Positions 36,840 through 45,478 of a stretch of DNA of 64,000 bases are shown here, piece by piece. Source of the stretch: Sphingorhabdus sp. EL138 (GTDB lineage Bacteria; Pseudomonadota; Alphaproteobacteria; Sphingomonadales; Sphingomonadaceae); the NCBI RefSeq assembly GCF_945862485.1, contig NZ_CAMAYF010000003.1, positions 1-64,000 on the forward strand, read 5' to 3'. The position numbers and the translations under genes are program-made. How positions within the stretch are numbered: the stretch's first letter is position 1; every line of letters starts with the position of its first letter. The notes beneath the pieces were generated by a model that saw nothing but the letters and a program-made list of their open reading frames with translations, ran no database searches and had not been told where the DNA came from.

Positions 36840-37009
36840 TAAAAGCTATGTGAGGATATACCTTAGCAATGGCTGGGTTGTTACCAGATTGACTCAATAT
36901 GTCTAGCGGTGTCATATGGCGACGATTTTTAAGTCCGAACTGTTGCAATGTTGTCATAGTAGCAGGTTCGAAACGGCGAGAGGGACGGAAGTTGCCATTT
37001 TCAGTCATC

Positions 37010-39004
37010 ATGCAATCAGACGGCTTTGACCTGCTGCGCGATAACAACTGCATGCTGTCACATCGCGCGGGCGCTCCAGTTATCAGCATTGGCGTTGGAT
37101 CACCGGACCTTGAAATGGTTCGCGGCAATTTTCGCATCGACGACATCGTTGAAACACGATTGAAGCTGGATTGCTCCTCCCAAGTCGACGGCTGTATCCG
37201 GCTTTGGAACGCAAAACGACCCGACATTGTCGCAACGCTGGAGTTTGAGGAAAAGGCGCAGCGATCCATCCTCAAATTTCGCTGCAACGATCCCGCCTTC
37301 AACCGGCTTTGGATAGATATGCAATGCGCAACCACCGAAGCCCTTTGGGGCGGCGGGGAGCAAATGTCCTATTTACGGCTGAACGGGCGTCGCTTTCCGT
37401 TCTGGACGTCGGAGCCTGGGGTAGGCCGCGATAAATCGACCGCCCTTACCCAGACCATGGATGCGAATGGCCTGGCGGGCGGTGATTATTGGACGACCAA
37501 TTACCCGCAACCGACATGGGTAAGCAGTGCGCGTTATGCCGTGCACCTCGAAACGGCAGCTTATGCCGTACTCGATCTTACGGAAGCAAGCCGGGTTGGC
37601 GTCGAATGCTGGTCGGCCAATGTCGATTTAGAGCTTTTCGATGCGCCATCGCTGCCCAATCTGGTGACCAAATTGTCCAACCGTTTCGGGCGTCAACCGC
37701 CCTTGCCCGACTGGGCGATTTCTGGGGCAATTGTCGGCCTTAAGGACGGCGTGGACACATTTGACCGCTTCGAGACCATAGCTGCCTCTGGCGCGTCCAT
37801 TACGGGGCTGTGGTGCGAGGATTGGGTGGGCATCCGCCAAACCAGTTTTGGCAAACGCTTGTTCTGGGACTGGAAATGGAACGCCGCACGCTATCCCGAC
37901 CTGCCTGCACAGATCGCGTCGCTGGCCAAACGGGGCATTCGCTTTTTGGGCTATGTGAACCCCTATCTGGCGGTGGACGGCGCTCTCTATTTAGAAGCAT
38001 TGGCCAATAATTATCTCGCATTGCGGCAGTACAGTGACGACGCCTATGCGGTCGACTTCGGCGAATTTGACGCTGGCGTTGTCGATTTCACCAATCCTGA
38101 CGCCGCCAATTGGTTTGCCGACCGTATCATTGGCCAGGAAATGCTCGATTTCGGATTGTCAGGTTGGATGGCCGACTTTGGCGAATATCTGCCAACCGAT
38201 GTGCGGCTGTTCGACGGATCAGACCCGATGGAGGCGCATAATCGCTGGCCCGTTTTATGGGCGAAGGTCAACGCCGATGCGATAGCGTCACGCGGCAAAA
38301 CGCACGACGCGACCTTCTTCATGCGTGCGGGCTTTTCCGGCGTTCAGGCACATTGCCCCTTATTATGGGCGGGCGACCAAAGTGTTGATTTCACCCGCCA
38401 TGACGGCATCAATACGGTGATAACGGCCGCTTTGTCGTCGGGCATGTTGGGCAACGCCTATCATCATAGCGACTTGGGCGGCTATACGAGCCTGCACGGC
38501 GTGGTGCGGACGGCAGAACTTATGCACCGCTGGATCGACCTTGCCGCCTTTGCACCCGTCATGCGCAGCCATGAGGGCAACCGTCCCGCGGATAATCTAC
38601 AACTGGACAGCAGCCCCGAAATCCTGAACCATTTTGCACGGATGAGCCAAGTCCATGCGCAGCTTGCGCCTTATGTCCGCGCATTGTGTGACGAAGCATT
38701 GGCTAAGGGCCTGCCGCTGCAACGGCCACTATTCCTGCATTATGATGACCCTGCATATTTCGACATTCAGGACCAATATCTTTATGGCGCTGACATGATC
38801 GTCGCACCGGTTGTTGAACAAGGTCAGGACAGCCGTCCGGTGGCAATACCCGATGGCGATTGGGTCCATCTCTGGTCCGGCACGGCCTATGGCAAAGGCA
38901 CGCATGAGATCGCTGCACCGCATGGTCAGCCAGCCGTCTTCACCCGCACCGACAGCGCATATGCGGACCTGTTCGCGGCCATCCGCACGGCGTTTTCTGC
39001 ATGA
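37010..39004 (+). CDS. Glycoside hydrolase family 31 sulfoquinovosidase
   Basis: A 664-residue alpha-glycosidase of the YihQ/SmoI type, releasing sulfoquinovose from sulfolipid glycosides. The nucleophile Asp389 is in GWMADFGEYLPTD and the acid/base Asp456 in LLWAGDQSVDF. The sulfonate-recognition set of the Agrobacterium-type enzyme is complete: Lys245 (VGLKDG), Glu270 (WCEDWVG), Arg283 and Trp286 (FGKRLFWDWKW), Tyr492 (HHSDLGGYTS). Other GH31 glucosidases and xylosidases lack it. The start is ATG 37010; TTG 36992, with AGGGACGG upstream, would add six residues. There is no signal peptide, so it acts in the cytoplasm unless the start is wrong. It is the first of four genes overlapping by ATGA. 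Confidence 0.9.
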   Translation: MQSDGFDLLRDNNCMLSHRAGAPVISIGVGSPDLEMVRGNFRIDDIVETRLKLDCSSQVDGCIRLWNAKRPDIVATLEFEEKAQRSILKFRCNDPAFNRLWIDMQCATTEALWGGGEQMSYLRLNGRRFPFWTSEPGVGRDKSTALTQTMDANGLAGGDYWTTNYPQPTWVSSARYAVHLETAAYAVLDLTEASRVGVECWSANVDLELFDAPSLPNLVTKLSNRFGRQPPLPDWAISGAIVGLKDGVDTFDRFETIAASGASITGLWCEDWVGIRQTSFGKRLFWDWKWNAARYPDLPAQIASLAKRGIRFLGYVNPYLAVDGALYLEALANNYLALRQYSDDAYAVDFGEFDAGVVDFTNPDAANWFADRIIGQEMLDFGLSGWMADFGEYLPTDVRLFDGSDPMEAHNRWPVLWAKVNADAIASRGKTHDATFFMRAGFSGVQAHCPLLWAGDQSVDFTRHDGINTVITAALSSGMLGNAYHHSDLGGYTSLHGVVRTAELMHRWIDLAAFAPVMRSHEGNRPADNLQLDSSPEILNHFARMSQVHAQLAPYVRALCDEALAKGLPLQRPLFLHYDDPAYFDIQDQYLYGADMIVAPVVEQGQDSRPVAIPDGDWVHLWSGTAYGKGTHEIAAPHGQPAVFTRTDSAYADLFAAIRTAFSA

Positions 39005-40032
39005 ACCCTCGCGCCAACATACGCGATGTCGCAAAGCTGGCTGGCGTAGCGGTCAAAACCGTTAGCCGCGTGCTGAACGACCATCCTTATGTGAGCGCGG
39101 CGACTAAGGCCAAAGTGGACGCCGCCATGTCCGAGCTTGGCTTTAGCCCCAGCATCGCAGCACGCATTCTTGCTGGCACCAAATCCGGGCAGATTGCCCT
39201 CATCTACGACAATCATAGCCCTTATTATATGCACCAGATCATGCAGGGATGCTGGGACCGATGCCATCAAGAAGGCATGCGCTTGATTGCGCAGCCGGTG
39301 GATGTCGCCGACCCAGACGTCGGCGAACAGGTTCTGGGCATGGTCCGGCAAACACATGTTGACGGCGCAATACTCTCCTCCCCCGTAACCGATTGCGTGC
39401 CGGTGCTGAATGCGCTTGAAGCGCTCAACATTCCCTTTGTCCGCATCTCACCGGGCACTAACCATGCGTTGACCAGTTCCGTCTTCATGGATGATATGCA
39501 GGCCGCTGACGACATGACGACGAAGCTCATCAACATCGGCCATCGGCGGATTGGCTTTATCAAGGGCCACCCAAATCATAAGGCGAGTAGTGAACGACAA
39601 GCGGGTTACGAACGTGCACTGGGACGCGTCGGCATCTCGGTTGATTCTGACCTAATTGCCGAGGGACGGTTTGATTTCGAAAGCGGCGTATCGGCCACGG
39701 AACAGTTTCTGTCGCTCAAGCTTCCACCCACCGCGATTTTCGCATCGAACGACGACATGGCATCGGGCGTGCTTGCGGTCGCGCATCGGCGCGGCATTCA
39801 AATCCCCGAGCAGCTTTCGGTTGCTGGCTTTGACGATACGACACTGGCGCGTGTTGTCTGGCCGCCCTTAACCACGGTGCGCCAACCCGTTCGAGACCTT
39901 GCCTCCACCGCCGCTGACCTTTTATTTGGCGAAGGCGGAATTGAGCATCGTCGTCTGCCCCACGAACTTATCAGCCGCGAATCCGTGGCCCCACCTTATT
40001 TTCCTGCACCAAAAAAGAGCAAAAAATCATGA
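39001..40032 (+). CDS. LacI-family transcriptional regulator of the sulfoquinovose operon
   Basis: A 343-residue sugar-responsive repressor. The N-terminal helix-turn-helix (NIRDVAKLAGVAVKTVSRVL) and hinge are followed by a periplasmic-binding-protein-like effector domain (QIALIYDNHSPYYMHQIMQG, IGHRRIGFIKGH, PTAIFASNDDMASGV, LSVAGFDDTTLARVVWPPLT). Its ATG overlaps the glycosidase stop, and its stop overlaps the reductase start, so it is inside the operon it probably controls. Sulfoquinovose or a derivative is the likely inducer; this is inferred from context only. Confidence 0.93.
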   Translation: MNPRANIRDVAKLAGVAVKTVSRVLNDHPYVSAATKAKVDAAMSELGFSPSIAARILAGTKSGQIALIYDNHSPYYMHQIMQGCWDRCHQEGMRLIAQPVDVADPDVGEQVLGMVRQTHVDGAILSSPVTDCVPVLNALEALNIPFVRISPGTNHALTSSVFMDDMQAADDMTTKLINIGHRRIGFIKGHPNHKASSERQAGYERALGRVGISVDSDLIAEGRFDFESGVSATEQFLSLKLPPTAIFASNDDMASGVLAVAHRRGIQIPEQLSVAGFDDTTLARVVWPPLTTVRQPVRDLASTAADLLFGEGGIEHRRLPHELISRESVAPPYFPAPKKSKKS

Positions 40033-40931
40033 CCCTTCCTTCCCCGTCACGCACGCGTCCATTGGGCAAAAGTGGCATAGAAATCTCTTCCCTCGCATGG
40101 GGCATGTGGCGCTTTGCTGGACTTGATTTGTCTGCAGCGCGCGCCGCGATTGATGCCGCATTTGATGCTGGTATTACTTTGTTTGACACCGCCGACATTT
40201 ACGGTTTTGGCGAGCAGGGTTTTGGCAAGGCCGAAGAACTGCTGGGCCAAATATTTGCACAAGCCCCTGAATATCGGGACCGCATGATACTGGCGACAAA
40301 GGGTGGCATCACCCCGCCAACGCCTTATGACAGCAGCGCGGAATATCTAACCAAAGCCATTGATGACAGTCTGACCCGATTGCGCACGGACCGTATCGAC
40401 CTATGGCAAATTCACCGCCCCGATGTGCTGACCCACCCGCAGGAAATCGCCCGCACCATCGAAAACGCGCATAAGTCAGGCAAAATTCGCGCATTCGGCG
40501 TGTCCAACTTTACGCAAGCGCAGATTACAACGCTGGCGCAATTTAGCACGGTTCCCATTGTCTCAACACAACCCGAACTGTCCCCCTTGCGGATCGACAC
40601 CATCGAAAATGGCGAGTTGGATCAAGCGATAGCGATGGACCTTGCGGTCCTAGCGTGGTCGCCTTTGGGCGGCGGGCGCATTGGGGACCCACAAAATGCG
40701 CGTGAACAAAATGTCGCTGCAGCCCTTTCGGCGGTTGCAGCCGCGCACGGCGTTTCGCGCACAGCAGCGGCCTATAGCTGGATCATGGCGCACCCCGCCC
40801 GCCCCATCCCGATTGTCGGTTCACAAAACCCGGCGCGGATTGCCGAAGCCGCCGACGCTTTCAAAATTCAATGGACCCGCGCGGATTGGTACAGCGTCCT
40901 TGTCGCCGCACGTGGAGTGCCGCTGCCATGA
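40029..40931 (+). CDS. Aldo/keto reductase (SmoB-like, candidate 6-oxo-glucose reductase)
   Basis: A 300-residue aldo/keto reductase. The catalytic tetrad is visible: Asp53 (LFDTADIYG), Tyr58, Lys91 (ILATKGG) and His129 (LWQIHRPD); the cofactor region appears in VGSQNPARIAEA. In the sulfo-SMO pathway of Agrobacterium, SmoB reduces 6-oxo-glucose, the product of sulfoquinovose desulfonation, to glucose. Position between the sulfoquinovosidase, the LacI regulator and the SsuD-like monooxygenase suggests the same job. By sequence alone it could be any aldo/keto reductase. It overlaps both neighbours by ATGA. Confidence 0.88.
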   Translation: MTLPSPSRTRPLGKSGIEISSLAWGMWRFAGLDLSAARAAIDAAFDAGITLFDTADIYGFGEQGFGKAEELLGQIFAQAPEYRDRMILATKGGITPPTPYDSSAEYLTKAIDDSLTRLRTDRIDLWQIHRPDVLTHPQEIARTIENAHKSGKIRAFGVSNFTQAQITTLAQFSTVPIVSTQPELSPLRIDTIENGELDQAIAMDLAVLAWSPLGGGRIGDPQNAREQNVAAALSAVAAAHGVSRTAAAYSWIMAHPARPIPIVGSQNPARIAEAADAFKIQWTRADWYSVLVAARGVPLP

Positions 40932-41998
40932 ACACGCCTGTCGAAGTGAGCTGGTTCTCCGCGTTGTGCGATGACGACTATGAATTTCTGGGCGTGCCTG
41001 ACGCCAATTTGGCCTCCAGCTGGGAACATTGCCGCAATATCGTTTTGGCTGCCGAAAAAGGCGGGTTTGACAATATCTTGCTGCCATCGGGCTATACCCT
41101 TGGCCTCGATACAACCGCCTTTGCAAGCGCGATTGCGGCGCTAACCACGCGGATCAAATTGCTGATGGCTGTGCGTATCGGCGAAAGCTGGCCTCCCCAG
41201 CTTGCACGGCAAATCGCAACGCTGGACCAGATTTCGGGCGGGCGGTTGAATGTCAACATCATCTCGTCGGATTTGCCCGGCGACAAGATGGATTCCGAGC
41301 CCCGCTATCGCCGCACCGTTGAGGCGATGCACATCTTGAAGACGTTGCTGAACGGCGAACATCTGTCGATCGATGGGGAGCATTACAAGATCGACATCGA
41401 CCCGCCGCGCATAAAAACGGTCAGCGGTAAATGCCCCCCGCTTTATTTTGGTGGCCTCTCGCCAGCCGCAAAGGATGCCGCTGCCGAAGGTTGCGACGTC
41501 TATCTCATGTGGCCCGAAACGGTGCAGGGTGCCAAGGACTTGGTAGAAGACATGACCGCCCGCGCCGCCAAGTTCGGCCGCACGCTGAAATATGGTTTCC
41601 GCGCCCATGTCATCGTCCGCGAAACCGAGGCAGAGGCCCGCGCGTATGCCAACCATTTGCTGTCCAAGCTTGATGCCGATCAGGGCGAGGCTATCCGCAA
41701 CAAATCGCTCGACACGCAGACCTTCGGCGTCGCGCATCAGGCCGAATTGCGGGCGCAAGCTGCGGCAAATGATGGATATCTGGAAGATAATCTGTGGACC
41801 GGCATTGGCCGCGCCCGTTCAGGTTGCGGCGCGGCCATCGTCGGAGATCCGGACCAAGTGCTTGCCAAGATTAACGCCTATCGCGACATAGGTATCGAGG
41901 CGTTCATATTGTCGGGCTATCCGCACATCAACGAATGCGACATGTTTGCGCGTTATGTGTTGCCGAAGCTGGAACATGGGCGGTTGGCGGTAGATTAA
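40928..41998 (+). CDS. SsuD-like FMNH2-dependent monooxygenase (SmoC-like, candidate sulfoquinovose desulfonase)
   Basis: A 356-residue luciferase-like monooxygenase of the alkanesulfonate branch. Residues matching the SsuD active site are Arg225 and His227 (GFRAHVIVRET), Arg297 (GRARSGCGAAIVG) and Tyr331 (SGYPHINEC); the stretch YFGGLSPAAKDAAAEGCDVY with LMWPE is also SsuD-like. Such enzymes use reduced flavin and O2 to cut C-S bonds and release sulfite. In the sulfo-SMO pathway SmoC converts sulfoquinovose to 6-oxo-glucose. A flavin reductase is needed, and none is in this window. It is the last gene of the operon, facing prfA across an inverted repeat. Confidence 0.9.
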   Translation: MNTPVEVSWFSALCDDDYEFLGVPDANLASSWEHCRNIVLAAEKGGFDNILLPSGYTLGLDTTAFASAIAALTTRIKLLMAVRIGESWPPQLARQIATLDQISGGRLNVNIISSDLPGDKMDSEPRYRRTVEAMHILKTLLNGEHLSIDGEHYKIDIDPPRIKTVSGKCPPLYFGGLSPAAKDAAAEGCDVYLMWPETVQGAKDLVEDMTARAAKFGRTLKYGFRAHVIVRETEAEARAYANHLLSKLDADQGEAIRNKSLDTQTFGVAHQAELRAQAAANDGYLEDNLWTGIGRARSGCGAAIVGDPDQVLAKINAYRDIGIEAFILSGYPHINECDMFARYVLPKLEHGRLAVD

Positions 41999-42017
41999 CC
42001 CCCCCTGATTTCTTGAG

Positions 42018-42110
42018 CCGTCACCCTGAACTTGTTTCAGCATCCATCGTGCAGCACTAAGCCATGTTTCCGGCTGATAAATGGACCTTGAAACAAGTTC
42101 AGGGTGACGG
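42018..42110. repeat. Long inverted repeat between the monooxygenase and prfA (copy 1)
   Basis: The 22-base arms 42018-42039 and 42089-42110 are exact complements; the core is CACCCTGAACTTGTTTCA. They enclose 49 bases holding GCATCCATCG and AAATGGACC modules. It lies between convergent genes and could terminate transcription in both directions. A second copy lies on the other side of prfA. Confidence 0.85.
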
Positions 42111-42123
42111 GAAAATCGAACAG

Positions 42124-43200
42124 TTAATCCCCCAACCCCGCCATACGCTCGGCCTGATCCTCGGCAATCAACGCGTCAACCAGTTCGCCCAAGCCACCGC
42201 CCTCCAATATCTCGGGCAGCTTATGCAGCGTCAGGTTGATCCGGTGGTCGGTCACGCGGCCTTGGGGAAAGTTATAGGTGCGGATGCGTTCGGAACGATC
42301 GCCGGAGCCAACCATGGCCTTGCGGGCTTCGGCTTCGGCGCCCTGGGCCTCCTCACGCTCTTTTTCATACATGCGGGCGCGCAGGACCTGCATCGCCTGC
42401 TCCTTGTTCTTGTGCTGGCTACGCCCGTCCTGACACGTCACCACAATACCCGTGGGCAAGTGGGTGATGCGCACGGCGGAGTCCGTGGTGTTAACATGCT
42501 GTCCACCTGCACCCGACGCACGGTACACGTCGATTTTCAGGTCGCGGGCCTCGATCTGTATATCCACTTCCGTCGGCTCCGGCAGAACCGCCACCGTTGC
42601 CGCGCTGGTGTGGATCCGCCCACCGCTTTCGGTCACCGGCACGCGCTGCACGCGGTGGACGCCGCTTTCATATTTCAGCTTGGCAAACACGCCCGTGCCT
42701 TTAATCGCAACGACCACTTCTTTATAGCCGCCCACGTCGGAGGCGCTGACCGAAATTGGTTCAATCTTCCAACCCTGCCCCGCGGCGTAACGTTCATACA
42801 TGCGATAGAGATCGCCCGCGAACAAAGCGGCTTCGTCGCCGCCCGTGCCCGCCCGAATTTCCAGCATCGCTGGTCTGTCATCCGCAGAATCGCGCGGCAG
42901 CAACGAAATCGCGAGCGACGTTTCCGCGTCCGATAGCTGCTGCGTGACAACATCGAGCTCCTCGACCGCCATGGCATGCAAATCAGGGTCGGAAGTATCT
43001 TGCGCCATAGCGCCAAGCGTTTCGATTTCTGCACGCAAGCGCCGGACTTCGGCGGCAGCCTTGGCCACAGGCTCGAGCTCGGCATATTCGCGGGAGGCAG
43101 CGACAAAAGCGTCGCCCTCCAGCTGCCCCGAAGCCATCCGCGCCTCAAGCTCGGAAAAGCGCGATTCAATTTGCGCGATGCGGTGCGGGGAAATTTTCAA
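42124..43200 (-). CDS. prfA: Peptide chain release factor 1
   Basis: RF1 reads UAA and UAG stop codons and triggers peptide release. The start is taken at TTG 43200 ([15 protein letters not shown]) because GGGGA lies about six bases upstream; GTG 43215 is the alternative. The 358-residue product has the stop-codon recognition tripeptide in [15 protein letters not shown] (PVT) and the GGQ motif in [13 protein letters not shown]. The downstream prmC partner is not seen here. Both flanks carry the same inverted repeat, so it may be isolated transcriptionally from hisS. Confidence 0.96.
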   Translation of the reverse strand: MKISPHRIAQIESRFSELEARMASGQLEGDAFVAASREYAELEPVAKAAAEVRRLRAEIETLGAMAQDTSDPDLHAMAVEELDVVTQQLSDAETSLAISLLPRDSADDRPAMLEIRAGTGGDEAALFAGDLYRMYERYAAGQGWKIEPISVSASDVGGYKEVVVAIKGTGVFAKLKYESGVHRVQRVPVTESGGRIHTSAATVAVLPEPTEVDIQIEARDLKIDVYRASGAGGQHVNTTDSAVRITHLPTGIVVTCQDGRSQHKNKEQAMQVLRARMYEKEREEAQGAEAEARKAMVGSGDRSERIRTYNFPQGRVTDHRINLTLHKLPEILEGGGLGELVDALIAEDQAERMAGLGD

Positions 43201-43258
43201 TTTGCGTCCCCACACACACCGTCGCTCCAGCGGAGCATAATCGCGACGTTTCCCTCCA

Positions 43259-43349
43259 CGTCATGCTGAACTTGTTTCAGCATCCACCGTGAAGCCGATA
43301 CCGAAGGGCAGAGAGGCGAAATGGACCCTGAAACAAGTTCAAGGTGACG
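43259..43349. repeat. Long inverted repeat between prfA and hisS (copy 2)
   Basis: The arms 43259-43280 and 43328-43349 pair at 19 of 22 positions, the core being CTGAACTTGTTTCAG. Internal modules GCATCCACCG and AAATGGACC match copy 1 at 42018, in the same orientation. Confidence 0.82.
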
Positions 43350-43372
43350 GTGGACATCTACGGTAGGACGGC

Positions 43373-44641
43373 TCATTCGCCGTCGCCACTGGCAGCCTGA
43401 TAACCGTCAGGGACATGCGCCAGAGCTTTGGTAATCAGATCTCTCAATGCGTATGGAGACCCCTGAACATGCGTGATGTGCAATTGCTGGCCAGGCCGAA
43501 TGAACAGTAGACCGTCTACGTTGGCTTTCCGAGCAGATTCGATTTGCCGCTTTGGATTGGTTTTGAATGAGCGGAAAACGGGTACGCCCTCCCGGCGCAG
43601 TTTATTGGCTACGCGCTGGGCTTCCTCGTCTAGCTCTGGTGCATCGGCGACGACTGCAAAAGTCATTTCACGACCTGTTGGCGCATCTAATAACATCGCC
43701 AACCGTTCAATCCCCGCGGCCCAGCCGACCGCTGGCGTCGCAGGGCCACCGAGATTCTCGATCAAGCCGTCATAACGTCCGCCGCCAAGCACAGTGCCTT
43801 GCGCACCCAACCGGTCGGTCACAAATTCAAATGCGGTATGGCGGTAATAATCAAGGCCGCGCACCAACGCCGCATTGCGGGTCCACGCAACGCCCGCGGC
43901 ATCAAGGCCTGCGGTGACAGCGCCGAAGAAATCCTGCGCTTCGCCCGATAGATAATCGTCGATAACAGGCGCCGCATCGGCCACGGGGCGGTCCTTGGGG
44001 TCTTTACTGTCCAAGATACGCAGCGGATTTTTCTCCAGCCGCGATAGGCTGTCTTCGGACAACATGCCCTTATGCTCATTGAAATAGCCAACCAACGCCG
44101 CGCGCCATGCATCGCGGCTCGGCGTGTCACCCAGCGTGTTTAACTGCAACGTCACGCCTTCATGGATGCCCAATTCTTTAAGCAACTGGTCCGCCATGAC
44201 CAGCAATTCGACATCTGCCGCAGGCTCCGCTGCACCAATGATTTCGGCGTCAATTTGGTGAAACTGGCGATAGCGACCCTTTTGCGGGCGTTCATAGCGG
44301 AACAATGGCCCATGCACCGACAGCTTCATCGGCGCAAATTGCTGCCAGCCGTTGGTGAGGTAAGCGCGCGCGATGCCAGCGGTGAATTCGGGCCGCAGCG
44401 TTATGGAATCACCGCCGCGGTCTTCAAAACTGTACATTTCCTTCGAGACGACATCGGTTGCCTCACCCAGGCTGCGCGAAAAAACCGCTGTAGGCTCAAT
44501 GACTGGCAGTTGCAGGCCCTTGAAACCATACAGCCTGCGCACACGTTCAAAGGTCGCAACCACATGCGCAAAGCGCTCCTCGGTCTCACCGAACATGTCT
44601 TGCGTGCCGCGCACGGCTTGGGGTGTCTGTATCTTTGCCAT
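43373..44641 (-). CDS. hisS: Histidyl-tRNA synthetase
   Basis: A 422-residue class II aminoacyl-tRNA synthetase. Motif 2 is seen in [20 protein letters not shown] and motif 3 in [16 protein letters not shown]; the histidine-specific [16 protein letters not shown] and [13 protein letters not shown] are also present. The anticodon-binding domain follows ([18 protein letters not shown]). It is followed by prfA on the same strand, a frequent alphaproteobacterial order, with a repeat in between. Confidence 0.96.
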   Translation of the reverse strand: MAKIQTPQAVRGTQDMFGETEERFAHVVATFERVRRLYGFKGLQLPVIEPTAVFSRSLGEATDVVSKEMYSFEDRGGDSITLRPEFTAGIARAYLTNGWQQFAPMKLSVHGPLFRYERPQKGRYRQFHQIDAEIIGAAEPAADVELLVMADQLLKELGIHEGVTLQLNTLGDTPSRDAWRAALVGYFNEHKGMLSEDSLSRLEKNPLRILDSKDPKDRPVADAAPVIDDYLSGEAQDFFGAVTAGLDAAGVAWTRNAALVRGLDYYRHTAFEFVTDRLGAQGTVLGGGRYDGLIENLGGPATPAVGWAAGIERLAMLLDAPTGREMTFAVVADAPELDEEAQRVANKLRREGVPVFRSFKTNPKRQIESARKANVDGLLFIRPGQQLHITHVQGSPYALRDLITKALAHVPDGYQAASGDGE

Positions 44642-44720
44642 AATGAAGCGCCCTAGCGGCTAATTGCTTTGAGTGGAATAGGGCTGGATGCAACGCCGCG
44701 CTTTCTCCAAATCTGCGCCA

Positions 44721-44906
44721 ATGAACTCACGCACATTGTTCCGCACACGCCGAGCAGAAGATTACAACACGCCGGTTCGGTTGCAAGTAGAGTGCAAGAA
44801 GCGTTTTACACAAATAGACATCGCCTATTCGCATGGTTTACGCTATCCGCACTGCGAAGTCACAGGCCAAGGCAAGACCGCGATGGATTGTCTGCTCAGC
44901 CCATGA
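44721..44906 (+). CDS. Small hypothetical ORF in the hisS-ppa spacer
   Basis: The 300-bp divergent spacer between hisS and ppa holds a 61-codon frame (MNSRTLFRTRRAEDYNTPVR onward) containing three cysteines (Cys24, Cys43 and Cys55). I recognise no family, there is no clear ribosome site, and third-position base use is not strongly coding. It may be chance. Otherwise this spacer shows nothing clear beyond the expected divergent promoters. Confidence 0.2.
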   Translation: MNSRTLFRTRRAEDYNTPVRLQVECKKRFTQIDIAYSHGLRYPHCEVTGQGKTAMDCLLSP

Positions 44907-44941
44907 CAGACCAACGAATATCAAACTGAAAGCATTCTCCC

Positions 44942-45478
44942 ATGCGTATTGACCTCATCCCTGCGGGCGACAATGTACCCGAAAACCTCAACGTCCTGAT
45001 CGAAGTCCCCATTGGCGGTGAGCCCGTGAAATATGAATTCGACAAGGCATCGGGCGCCTTATTCGTTGACCGCTTCCTGCATACGCCGATGCGCTATCCA
45101 GCCAATTATGGCTTTGTTCCGCACACCTTGGGCGAAGATGGCGATCCCTTGGACGCTTTGGTCGTCGCCCGCTCCCCCATCATCGCCGGCGCGGTTGTCA
45201 AATGCCGTCCGATTGGCGTGCTCATGATGGAAGACGATAAGGGCGGCGACGAAAAATTGCTATGCGTTCCGGTGAACGAAACCTTCCCTTATTATTCCGA
45301 CGTCGTGACCTATAAGGACATGCCCCCTATTGTCCTGCAACAGATCGAGCATTTTTTCACCCATTATAAAGATCTGGAGCCCGGAAAATGGGCCAAGCTG
45401 AATGGTTGGGGTGATGAAACGGACGCAAAACGCATTATTATTGAAGGCGTTGAACGTGCGAAGGAAAAAGGTATATGA
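44942..45478 (+). CDS. ppa: Inorganic pyrophosphatase
   Basis: A 178-residue family I soluble pyrophosphatase that hydrolyses pyrophosphate and drives biosynthesis. The metal-site signature EDGDPLDALVVARSP is clear, along with VEVPIGGEPVKYEFDK-like sequence near residue 25 and RPIGVLMMEDDKGGDEK. Length is normal. Its stop overlaps the ATG of a small lipoprotein gene. Confidence 0.97.
   Translation: MRIDLIPAGDNVPENLNVLIEVPIGGEPVKYEFDKASGALFVDRFLHTPMRYPANYGFVPHTLGEDGDPLDALVVARSPIIAGAVVKCRPIGVLMMEDDKGGDEKLLCVPVNETFPYYSDVVTYKDMPPIVLQQIEHFFTHYKDLEPGKWAKLNGWGDETDAKRIIIEGVERAKEKGI

Noticed and set aside
36778-37335. Upstream extension of the receptor frame.
   Set aside because: A strong Shine-Dalgarno and signal peptide mark 36777; the extension overlaps the glycosidase gene in antisense.
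37010-39004. Calling the GH31 enzyme an alpha-xylosidase or alpha-glucosidase.
   Set aside because: The nucleophile, acid/base and five sulfonate-pocket residues match sulfoquinovosidases rather than YicI-type enzymes.
40029-41998. Reading the aldo/keto reductase and monooxygenase as generic xenobiotic oxidoreductases.
   Set aside because: The glycosidase signature, SsuD residues and coupled starts make a sulfonate-sugar pathway the simpler explanation, though biochemical proof is lacking.
42064-42936. A 290-codon plus-strand open frame.
   Set aside because: It lies antisense over prfA, whose GGQ and PVT motifs are certain; the frame has no family character.
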